Positions 7,466 through 12,937 of a stretch of 12,937 nt of DNA are shown here, in pieces (positions within the stretch are counted from its first letter, which is position 1; each line of letters begins with the position of its first letter). A model generated the notes under the pieces. It was not told the DNA's origin. It made no database searches and saw only the letters and a program-made list of their open reading frames with translations. Location of the stretch: the NCBI GenBank assembly GCA_035497635.1, contig DATJDB010000188.1, forward strand, positions 1 through 12,937. The letters are read 5' to 3'. Position numbers and translations under genes: made by a program. Origin of the DNA: Serpens sp035497635. Its GTDB lineage: Bacteria > Pseudomonadota > Gammaproteobacteria > Pseudomonadales > Pseudomonadaceae.

Positions 7466-8410
7466 GTGACACGCATTGCAGTGGCCGCCGCGGTGATTCA
7501 CGGCGCCGATGGCCGGGTACTGATCGCCCGGCGCCCGCTCGACAAGCATCAGGGCGGTCTCTGGGAATTTCCCGGCGGCAAGATCGAACCCGGCGAGACG
7601 GCTGAGGCCGCCCTGGGTCGCGAACTGCAGGAAGAGCTGGGGATTCAGGTGCGCGCGGCGCGACCGTTGATTCGCATCCACCACGATTATCCGGACAAGC
7701 AGGTGCTGCTGGATGTCTGGGAAGTGACCGCATTCGACGGCGAGCCCCACGGTGCCGAAGGCCAGCCCCTGGCCTGGGTGCGCCCGCAGGATTTGCCCGC
7801 ATACGAGTTTCCGGCGGCCAATCGTCCCATCGTGGCAGCGGCACGCCTGCCGCAGCAGTATCTGATCACCCCGGACGGACTCGCGCCGGATGAGCTGCTG
7901 CGCGGGATGCGCTTGGCCCTCGAACGGGGCGTGCGTCTGGCCCAGCTGCGTGCGCCCTCGATGTTCGATCCCCAGTACCGGGATCTGGCTCTGGATGCGC
8001 AGGGACTTTGCGCCGGGCGCGCGCAACTGATGCTCAAGGGCCCGCTGGAATGGTTGGCCGACTTTCCGGCGGCGGGTTGGCATCTGACCGCCGAGCAGTT
8101 GCGCCGCTACGCGCCCAATGGCCGGCCATTTTCGCGTCAGCGCTGGCTGGCCGCGTCCTGCCATAGCGCCGAGGAATTGGCACTGGCAGAGCAAATGGGC
8201 GTGGACTTTGTCACCTTGTCGCCGATTCTGCCCACACATAGCCATCCCGAGGCCGAGCCGCTGGGCTGGAACCGGACGGCTGAGCTGATCGAGCATTGCC
8301 CGTGTCCGGTGTATCTGCTGGGCGGTTTGACCCTCGAACAGCTGCCCCAGGCGCGAGGTAGCGGCGCGCAGGGCATCGCGGCCATACGAGGACTCTGGCC
8401 GCTGGCCTGA
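7466..8410 (+). CDS. mutT: MutT-type Nudix hydrolase fused to a degenerate thiamine-phosphate-synthase-like domain
   Basis: The product has 314 residues in two domains. The N-terminal Nudix domain (1 to about 130) has an intact Nudix box GX5EX7REUXEEXGU (Gly38 to Ile60, GGKIEPGE...RELQEELGI). It is expected to hydrolyse 8-oxo-dGTP and so prevent oxidative A:T-to-C:G mutations. The C-terminal half (about 131-314) follows the ThiE/TenI barrel: YLITPDG, LAQLRAPS (ThiE has VQLREK), WHLTAEQL, ASCHSAEELALAEQMGVDFVTLSPILPTHSHP and LLGGLTLEQLP...GAQGIAAIRGLW. Catalytic features are lost: the VQLREK lysine is missing, and the TxTK after GPIFPT is replaced by HSH (258-260). Thiamine synthesis by this domain is therefore unlikely. 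The GTG at 7466 follows GGAG (7451-7454) two bases after the GST stop; the frame is open back to 7406 inside that gene. As I recall, this fusion is usual in Pseudomonas, and closeness to secA also matches E. coli secA-mutT. Confidence 0.93.
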   Translation: MTRIAVAAAVIHGADGRVLIARRPLDKHQGGLWEFPGGKIEPGETAEAALGRELQEELGIQVRAARPLIRIHHDYPDKQVLLDVWEVTAFDGEPHGAEGQPLAWVRPQDLPAYEFPAANRPIVAAARLPQQYLITPDGLAPDELLRGMRLALERGVRLAQLRAPSMFDPQYRDLALDAQGLCAGRAQLMLKGPLEWLADFPAAGWHLTAEQLRRYAPNGRPFSRQRWLAASCHSAEELALAEQMGVDFVTLSPILPTHSHPEAEPLGWNRTAELIEHCPCPVYLLGGLTLEQLPQARGSGAQGIAAIRGLWPLA

Positions 8411-8480
8411 TTCTTGTATCCGGCGCAGCCATGCCCGGTGCCGCCAAAATGCCAGCGATGTCAAGCCAGATGGCGTGCGC

Positions 8481-8498
8481 CGAGACCGGATTGTCTCG
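8481..8498 (+). other. Small hairpin before the BNR protein gene
   Basis: CGAGAC (8481-8486) pairs perfectly with GTCTCG (8493-8498) across a six-base loop, ending 15 bases before the ATG at 8514. It lies in the 103-base gap after the mutT fusion gene. No T run follows, so it is not a classical terminator; it lies just upstream of the weak ribosome site (GGA, 8505-8507). I found no clear promoter in 8411-8513. Confidence 0.3.
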
Positions 8499-8513
8499 CT
8501 CGATGGACCTGTC

Positions 8514-9809
8514 ATGACTCAATTGAAATCCCAGCGGCTCACCCAACTATTGGGCGGCCTCGGCCTGGCGGCGATCTTTGCGTTCGCCTGGCAGGCTCGG
8601 CCAGCGCCGCAGCTCGCCGACTTTGCGCTCCCCGAGGTCCAGGTGCTGCCGTTGTCGGCGGACGAGACGCCGGTGTTCGAATCGCGCTTCGCTTCCTCGA
8701 ACCTGAAAAACTTCGCCCACGCCTCGGCGATCACCGCCCTGCCCAACGGCGACCTGCTGACCGTCTGGTTTGCGGGTTCCCGCGAAGGCGCGGCGGATGT
8801 ACAGATTCGCGGTGCGCGTTTCGATGCCCGCACGGGCACCTGGAGCGAGGAGGTGGTTCTGGCCACCCGCGAGGGCACTCAGCAGGGTCTGCAGCGCTTC
8901 GTCCGCAAGCTGGGCAATCCGGTGCTGGCGGTCACGCCAGATCAGCGCCTGTGGATGTTCTACGTGTCGGTGTCCCTCGGTGGCTGGGCCGCCAGTTCGA
9001 TCAACGCCGTATATTCGGATGATATGGGCGCGAGCTGGTCCACGCCGCGTCAGCTGGTGACCACGCCGCTGCTGAACATCAGCACCCTGGTGCGTGGCGC
9101 TCCGGTGCTGCACGCCGACGGTTCCATCGGCCTGCCGGTCTATCACGAATTCATCGGCAAGTTCGGCGAGTACCTACACCTGGACTCCGAGGGGCGGGTG
9201 CTGTCGAAGTCGCGCATCAGCAACGGTCGTTTCTCCCTGCAGCCGACGGTGGTGCCGCTCGACCGGCAGCGCGCCATCGCACTGCTGCGCCACTCGGGCG
9301 AAGACCGCCGCGTTCTCGCCAGCCGCACCGAGGACGCCGGACGCACCTGGAGCGAACCGACGATGCTCCAGCCGAGCAATCCCGATTCGTCGCTGGCGGT
9401 AATCGCCACGCCCCGTCACGGCTTGCTGGTTGCGCTCAACGACCTGAAGCAAGGCCGTTTCCGCCTCAGCCTGTACGGTACCGATGCGCAGTTGCAGCAG
9501 TGGACGCCGCTGCTGGACCTGGACGAATCGCCCGACGAGGAGGGCGACCCCATCGAGGAAAGCAGCTACCGGCAGATCGTTGCCGAACACTTCCTGAATT
9601 CCAGCGGTGGTCAGGTCCAGGTGCGTGTTGACGAGTTCCTGTCGAGCATCGACCACCGGGTCTGCTCGAAGGGCAAGTGCAACTTTACCTATGACTACCC
9701 GTACGTGATTCGCGGCGCGGATGGCCGTTACCACCTCGTCTATTCCTGGAACCACTCGATGATCAAGCACGTGAGCTTCAACGATGCCTGGCTGGAGGAA
9801 CAGCTGTGA
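8514..9809 (+). CDS. Sialidase-fold BNR-repeat protein, secreted or membrane-tethered
   Basis: The product has 431 residues. A basic N-terminus and one hydrophobic segment (about 10-26, LLGGLGLAAIFAFAW) form a signal peptide or anchor, placing the rest in the periplasm. The body matches the exo-alpha-sialidase-like beta-propeller family: two canonical Asp boxes, SDDMGASW (168-175) and TEDAGRTW (272-279), a degenerate one at FDARTGTW (103-110), the blade motif VWFAGSREGAADVQI (84-98), and the closing YPYVIRGADGRYHLVYSW...IKHV (396-420). A stretch of about 50 residues before that closing motif (338-392) is acidic at first and contains Cys384 and Cys389, which could form a disulfide. The substrate is not evident; sialic acid should not be assumed. 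The ATG at 8514 is preferred over the GTG at 8475 because it puts the hydrophobic segment at the N-terminus. The stop overlaps the next start by four bases. Confidence 0.85.
   Translation: MTQLKSQRLTQLLGGLGLAAIFAFAWQARPAPQLADFALPEVQVLPLSADETPVFESRFASSNLKNFAHASAITALPNGDLLTVWFAGSREGAADVQIRGARFDARTGTWSEEVVLATREGTQQGLQRFVRKLGNPVLAVTPDQRLWMFYVSVSLGGWAASSINAVYSDDMGASWSTPRQLVTTPLLNISTLVRGAPVLHADGSIGLPVYHEFIGKFGEYLHLDSEGRVLSKSRISNGRFSLQPTVVPLDRQRAIALLRHSGEDRRVLASRTEDAGRTWSEPTMLQPSNPDSSLAVIATPRHGLLVALNDLKQGRFRLSLYGTDAQLQQWTPLLDLDESPDEEGDPIEESSYRQIVAEHFLNSSGGQVQVRVDEFLSSIDHRVCSKGKCNFTYDYPYVIRGADGRYHLVYSWNHSMIKHVSFNDAWLEEQL
9794..9799 (+). promoter_or_regulatory. Ribosome binding site fixing a GTG start inside the preceding gene
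   Basis: GGAGGA at 9794-9799 lies within the last codons of the BNR gene, six bases before the GTG at 9806. It decides the start of the membrane protein gene: the GTG shares bases with the BNR stop (GTGA), which implies translational coupling. Confidence 0.8.
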
Positions 9810-10402
9810 CGCTTGCTCTGTGGAATATGCATCTGTGCTTCGCGCTGGTGATCTTCCTGCTGCTGCCGCTGCGCGGTCGCTCGCGGGGTTTGCAAGGCGC
9901 GGTGCTGCTCGCATTGCTGGCGCTGGGCTTCGTGCCGGTACAGGGGCTGCCGCTGGTGGCTTATCCGCGCGCCCTGGCGCCGGAAGTGTCCATCGTCACC
10001 CTGCTGGCGCTGGGCTGGGCGGTACTGGTGCGCCTGGACCTGGCGCAGCCGCTGCCGGGCAATCAGCGCATGACACTGCGGGTTCTGTTTGGCGCGCTGG
10101 GCCTGTTCCTTTATCCTGCCGCGCTGGGTCTGGGGGCGTTCGACACGTACCAGCTGGGCTTCGGTCCGCGGACCATGCTGGTGGCAATCGGCCTGGTGGC
10201 CCTGCTGATGCTCTACCTTGGCCACTGGCTGGCCATGAGCATGCTCGCCCTGGCCACACTGGCGTTCGGCCTGGGCCTGCTGGAGTCGGAAAACTACTGG
10301 GATTATCTGCTCGACCCCTTCGTCGTCCTCTACTGCTGGTTCGCCCTGCTGGCGAGCGGCAGTCGACGGCTCTGGTCATCGCGTAGCCGCTCCCGAGCGT
10401 AA
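9806..10402 (+). CDS. Small polytopic inner-membrane protein of unknown function
   Basis: I do not recognise this 198-residue protein. It is very rich in Leu, Ala, Gly and Val, with about six hydrophobic segments near residues 8-22, 30-46, 60-77, 92-111, 122-158 (long enough for two, broken by GHW at 139-141) and 170-185. The C-terminus is basic (SRRLWSSRSRSRA), so by the positive-inside rule it is probably cytoplasmic. Loops carry PLVAYPRALAPE (49-60) and ESENYWDYLLDP (160-171), the latter the most distinctive segment. No enzyme or transporter motif is seen. The GTG start overlaps the stop of the BNR gene by four bases behind a strong GGAGGA, so both products are made from one message. A membrane partner for the BNR protein or for the downstream LTA-synthase-like enzyme is a reasonable guess only. 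Confidence 0.85.
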   Translation: MTLALWNMHLCFALVIFLLLPLRGRSRGLQGAVLLALLALGFVPVQGLPLVAYPRALAPEVSIVTLLALGWAVLVRLDLAQPLPGNQRMTLRVLFGALGLFLYPAALGLGAFDTYQLGFGPRTMLVAIGLVALLMLYLGHWLAMSMLALATLAFGLGLLESENYWDYLLDPFVVLYCWFALLASGSRRLWSSRSRSRA

Positions 10403-10418
10403 TGGCTCTGCAACCCAC

Positions 10419-10438
10419 GGCCCTGCCTGCGCAGGGCC
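10419..10438 (+). terminator. Hairpin between the membrane protein gene and the LTA-synthase-like gene
   Basis: GGCCCTGC (10419-10426) pairs perfectly with GCAGGGCC (10431-10438) around CTGC. The tail TTGCTGTTTCTGG is only partly T-rich. It starts 16 bases after the stop of the membrane protein gene. It could reduce read-through into the downstream gene or mark the operon end. No good promoter was seen in the remaining 60 bases before the next start. Confidence 0.5.
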
Positions 10439-10487
10439 TTGCTGTTTCTGGCTGGTCCGTGCGGGCCGGTGATTCAATGTGCAACCC

Positions 10488-10494
10488 GAGGTGA
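10488..10494 (+). promoter_or_regulatory. Ribosome binding site choosing between two adjacent ATGs
   Basis: GAGGTGA (10488-10494) matches the anti-Shine-Dalgarno for seven bases. Counted from the end of GAGG, it is four bases from the ATG at 10496 and seven from the ATG at 10499, so the second is slightly favoured. The difference is one methionine. Confidence 0.7.
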
Positions 10495-10498
10495 AATG

Positions 10499-12535
10499 AT
10501 GGATTGGCTACAGTCCCGCCGTTTGCAGTACTGCTTCGGTATCGTGGCAATACTTTTCCTGTGGTTCGCCATCCTGCGAATGGTGTTCTTCTTCGGCTTC
10601 TCCGGCCTGGACAGCGGCGCGCTGACCGGCGACGCGGCGGTGCTTGAGACGCTGGGTATCGGCCTGCGCTTCGACCTGCGCCTGGCTATCCTGCTGACCC
10701 TGCCGCTGGCGCTGCTGGCCTGGCTGCCGCGCTGGAACCTGGCCAGCCTGCCCGGGCTGCGCTGGTTGCCGCGCGTGTACCTGGCGCTGGCGCTGGCCGT
10801 GCTGATGCTGGTGTACATCACCGACTTCGGTCACTACGCCTACCTGGGCGTGCGCATCAACGCCACGGTGTTCAACTTCTTCAAGGACGCGCAGATTTCC
10901 GCCGGCATGGTCTGGCAGACCTATCCGGTGGTGTGGATCACCCTCGGCTGGCTGGTGTCCGTCGTGCTGCTGACCGCTCTGCTGGTGCGCCTGGAACGCT
11001 TCACCCTGGCGCGCCCGGCGCGGGTACTCAAGCGCTGGTCGCGGGTGTGGGGCAGTGCGCTGGTGGTGGTGTTGCTGTTCCTGGGGCTGCTGGGCCGGGT
11101 GGAGAACATCAACCTGGAAAATCCTGTGCCGCTGCGCTGGAGCGATGCGTTCTTCTCCGGCGACAACCAGATTGCCTCGCTGGGCCTGAACCCGGTGCTG
11201 TTCCTCTACGACACCTCCAAGGTCACCCAGGCGCCCTATGACGCGGAGGCGGTGCGCCGCAGCTACCCGCTGCTGACGCAGTATTTCGGTATCGACGCTC
11301 CCGACGAACAGACCCTCAACCTGCGCCGCGTGCAGGGCCCGCAGCCCTATGCCATCCAGGCCGAGCGCAAGCCCAACGTGGTGTTCGTCATGCTCGAATC
11401 CCTGGGCGCCAGCGCGGTGGGCCACCATGGCAACCCGCTGAATCCGACGCCGTATCTCGATCGTCTGGCCGAGCAGAGCTGGACCTTCAAGCACTTCTAC
11501 GTGCCGGCGGTGGGCACCGCGCGTACCGTCTGGGCCAGCATCACCGGCATTCCGGACGTGTCGCGCGAGGAAACCGCCACGCGCAACCCGCTGATTCCCA
11601 ACCAGCACACGCTGGTCAACGACCTGAAAGGCTACGAGCGCTTCTACATGATCGGCGGCAACGCCGGTTGGGCGAACATGAACGCCCTGGTGCGCCAGAG
11701 CATCGACGGCGTGCGCATGTACGAAGAGAGCTTCTGGAAGTCGCCGCATGTGGATGTGTGGGGTATTTCCGATCTCAGCCTGTTCCGGGAAGCCGACCTG
11801 CTGCTGCAGGCCGTGCCGAAGGACAAGCCGTTCTTCGCCTATATCCAGACCGCCGGCAACCACCGTCCCTTTACCATTCCCGAAGACAACGACGGCTTCC
11901 AGATCAGCGAGCGTACGGAAGCGGAAGTGCGTGAGTTCGGTTCGGTGGTCAAGGCCCAGTACGAGGCCGTGCGCCTGCTGGACTTCAACATCGGCCGGCT
12001 GATGGAAATCGCCAAGGCCGGCGGCTGGTACGACGACACCATTTTCGTCATGTTCGGCGACCACAACACGCGCATCACCCAGCTGCCGCACATGCCGCCG
12101 GCCTTCGAGAAGCTGGGCATCGAGGGCAATCACGTGCCGCTGCTGATCCACGCGCCCAAGTACCTGGCGCCCAGGGTCATCGAGGAAGCGGTCGGCCTGT
12201 CTGACGTACTGCCCACCGTGCTCGGCATGCTCGGCGAGGAGTTCCAGAGCGGCACCATGGGTCGCGATGTCCAGCAACCGACGCCGGAAGGCGAGCGGGT
12301 GGTGCCGATCATGCTGCGTACCGGTACCTTCCCGATCATCGGTGGCATCACCCGGGACTACCTGCTGCAGATGAAACACGACGGTAGCGAACCGACGCTG
12401 CACGACCTGGCTTCGCCAACCCCGCTTGAGGATGTGGCCGGTGACAATCCCGAGGAGTTCGAGCGTCTGCTGGGCCTGACTCGTGGCCTGTACGAAAGCG
12501 CGCGGCTGATGATGTATCAGAACGTGCGTGACTGA
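10499..12535 (+). CDS. LTA synthase family (sulfatase-fold) membrane enzyme
   Basis: The product has 678 residues. The N-terminal third has about five membrane segments (near 12-34, 52-77, 91-109, 141-163 and 184-199). A linker follows, then a periplasmic alkaline phosphatase/sulfatase-superfamily domain (about 290-620). Likely metal and catalytic residues are Glu300 in VVFVMLESLGA, the nucleophile Thr343 in VGTARTVWAS, and Asp521-His522 in VMFGDHNTR; His455 in TAGNHRPF is a substrate-site candidate. The WGISDLSLF motif (421-429) is also LtaS-like. In Gram-positive bacteria such enzymes polymerise glycerol phosphate; Gram-negative members transfer phosphoglycerol or related groups to glycans, for example osmoregulated periplasmic glucans. 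Which acceptor applies here cannot be read from the sequence. A methionine codon at 10496 could also start it. It follows the BNR and membrane protein genes on the same strand. Confidence 0.92.
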   Translation: MDWLQSRRLQYCFGIVAILFLWFAILRMVFFFGFSGLDSGALTGDAAVLETLGIGLRFDLRLAILLTLPLALLAWLPRWNLASLPGLRWLPRVYLALALAVLMLVYITDFGHYAYLGVRINATVFNFFKDAQISAGMVWQTYPVVWITLGWLVSVVLLTALLVRLERFTLARPARVLKRWSRVWGSALVVVLLFLGLLGRVENINLENPVPLRWSDAFFSGDNQIASLGLNPVLFLYDTSKVTQAPYDAEAVRRSYPLLTQYFGIDAPDEQTLNLRRVQGPQPYAIQAERKPNVVFVMLESLGASAVGHHGNPLNPTPYLDRLAEQSWTFKHFYVPAVGTARTVWASITGIPDVSREETATRNPLIPNQHTLVNDLKGYERFYMIGGNAGWANMNALVRQSIDGVRMYEESFWKSPHVDVWGISDLSLFREADLLLQAVPKDKPFFAYIQTAGNHRPFTIPEDNDGFQISERTEAEVREFGSVVKAQYEAVRLLDFNIGRLMEIAKAGGWYDDTIFVMFGDHNTRITQLPHMPPAFEKLGIEGNHVPLLIHAPKYLAPRVIEEAVGLSDVLPTVLGMLGEEFQSGTMGRDVQQPTPEGERVVPIMLRTGTFPIIGGITRDYLLQMKHDGSEPTLHDLASPTPLEDVAGDNPEEFERLLGLTRGLYESARLMMYQNVRD

Positions 12536-12553
12536 CCCCGCCGGGCGATGACG

Positions 12554-12583
12554 AAAAAGGCCGACAGTGATGTCGGCCTTTTT
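12554..12583. terminator. Bidirectional intrinsic terminator after the LTA-synthase-like gene
   Basis: A perfect 13-bp stem, AAAAAGGCCGACA (12554-12566) with its complement (12571-12583), surrounds GTGA. A5 on the left and T5 on the right serve both strands. It starts 19 bases after the stop of the LTA-synthase-like gene and also faces the convergent adenosyltransferase gene, though the REPIN lies between it and that gene. Confidence 0.93.
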
Positions 12584-12608
12584 GTCGGTGCGGCGAATGC
12601 TTTTTGGA

Positions 12609-12665
12609 GGAGCGGCTTCGGCCGCGATGGGTCAGCAAAAAAAACATCGTGGCTGAAGCCGCTCC
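12609..12665. repeat. Inverted pair of REP sequences (REPIN)
   Basis: Two 21-base REP units face each other: 12609-12629 on plus and 12645-12665 inverted. They are identical at 19 of 21 positions and separated by a 15-base spacer ending in A8. Each unit has its own hairpin, GCGGC-TTCG-GCCGC in the first (12612-12625) and the same with TTCA and one G-T pair in the second. The whole can also fold as one long cruciform, since the two differences become G-T pairs. The GGAGCGGCTTC(A/G)GCC core is the kind seen, from memory, in mendocina/stutzeri-type Pseudomonas. The position between converging 3' ends is typical. Such elements are mobilised by RAYT transposases encoded elsewhere; none is in this window. 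Confidence 0.88.
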
Positions 12666-12684
12666 TGTAGATCACACATGGTTC

Positions 12685-12937
12685 TTATACCTCCGGTTTG
12701 GGCGCCGCCTGCCAGAGGATTTCGGCGATGCCCTGGCGCCGCGCGATCAACCGTGCGGCGACGAACAGCAGGTCCGACAGACGGTTGAGGTAGGCCGACA
12801 GCTCGCCACGCAGCGGTTCCACGCCGTTCAGGGTCTGGCAGCGGCGTTCGGCGGCGCGGGTCGCGCTGCGGCACAGGTGAGCCTGGGCGATCAGGCGGGA
12901 GCCGCCAGGCATGATGAAGTTTTCCAGCGGGCCGACT
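12685..12937 (-). CDS. PduO-type cob(I)alamin/cobyrinate adenosyltransferase (5' end missing)
   Basis: Only the C-terminal 84 residues are in the window; the frame runs off the right edge (VGPLENFIMPGGSRL...), so the ATG at 12912 is internal. PduO-type enzymes transfer the adenosyl group of ATP to Co(I) corrinoid, making adenosylcobalamin in the cytoplasm. Diagnostic patterns are FIMPGGS, HLCRSATRAAERR (the conserved RxxER active-site helix) and AYLNRLSDLLFVAARL, which matches the family signature YLNRLSDxLFxxAR. The tail ends KPEV. It is convergent with the LTA-synthase-like gene, with a terminator and REPIN between them. It belongs to the PduO family, not the unrelated CobA/CobO family, so no symbol is given. 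Confidence 0.93.
   Translation of the reverse strand, partial: VGPLENFIMPGGSRLIAQAHLCRSATRAAERRCQTLNGVEPLRGELSAYLNRLSDLLFVAARLIARRQGIAEILWQAAPKPEV

Noticed and set aside
8475..8513. GTG at 8475 as start of the BNR protein
   Set aside because: It would put 13 charged residues ahead of the signal/anchor segment and has no ribosome site. It remains possible because the site before 8514 is also weak.
10508..12403. 631-codon minus-strand frame opposite the LTA-synthase-like gene, and a similar one opposite argJ (5446-6747)
   Set aside because: Both are compositional shadows of real plus-strand genes; the proteins are His/Gln/Gly-rich without recognisable motifs or ribosome sites.
8514..12535. 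Possible horizontally acquired island or defence system
   Set aside because: Base composition and codon use look like the flanking genes, with no integrase, tRNA, direct repeats or transposase at the borders. The genes have envelope, not nucleic-acid, functions.

Overview
The window is a high-GC, densely coding piece of a gammaproteobacterial chromosome, almost certainly Pseudomonas sensu lato. The gene order lpxC - dciA - M23 peptidase - secA - argJ - glutathione transferase - mutT fusion matches, as I recall it, the conserved P. aeruginosa neighbourhood of lpxC and secA, and the LpxC, SecA and ArgJ proteins look close to Pseudomonas versions. The REP sequences near 12.6 kb look like those of the mendocina/stutzeri side of the genus. 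That species-level placement is from memory and was not searched.

Layout. Positions 1-746 hold the last 247 residues of lpxC (lipid A synthesis), the end of the cell-division/envelope cluster. A very strong hairpin terminator (759-804) lies between it and the convergent dciA (953-1414, minus strand, DUF721 family), which encodes the replicative-helicase operator. A 78-bp divergent gap separates dciA from a membrane-anchored M23 peptidase (1493-2413). Then come secA (2644-5385), with a leader hairpin and no visible secM, a terminator, and argJ (5500-6717). A second hairpin follows, and then a tightly spaced pair: a glutathione-transferase-like protein (6828-7463) and a MutT Nudix protein fused to a degenerate ThiE-like domain (7466-8410).

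The less conserved part is 8514-12535. It holds a membrane-tethered or secreted sialidase-fold (BNR) protein, a small polytopic membrane protein translationally coupled to it, and, after a hairpin-bearing gap, a membrane-bound LTA-synthase-like (alkaline phosphatase/sulfatase superfamily) enzyme. All three point to the periplasm, so the set is the best candidate in the window for an uncharacterised envelope-modification function. Their joint role is inference.

The right end has a bidirectional terminator (12554-12583), a two-REP inverted repeat (REPIN, 12609-12665), and the 3' part of a minus-strand PduO-type cobalamin adenosyltransferase that runs off the window. I saw no tRNA, rRNA, CRISPR array, insertion sequence or prophage. 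Most of the window is core chromosome; I found no clear-cut new defence or mobile system.
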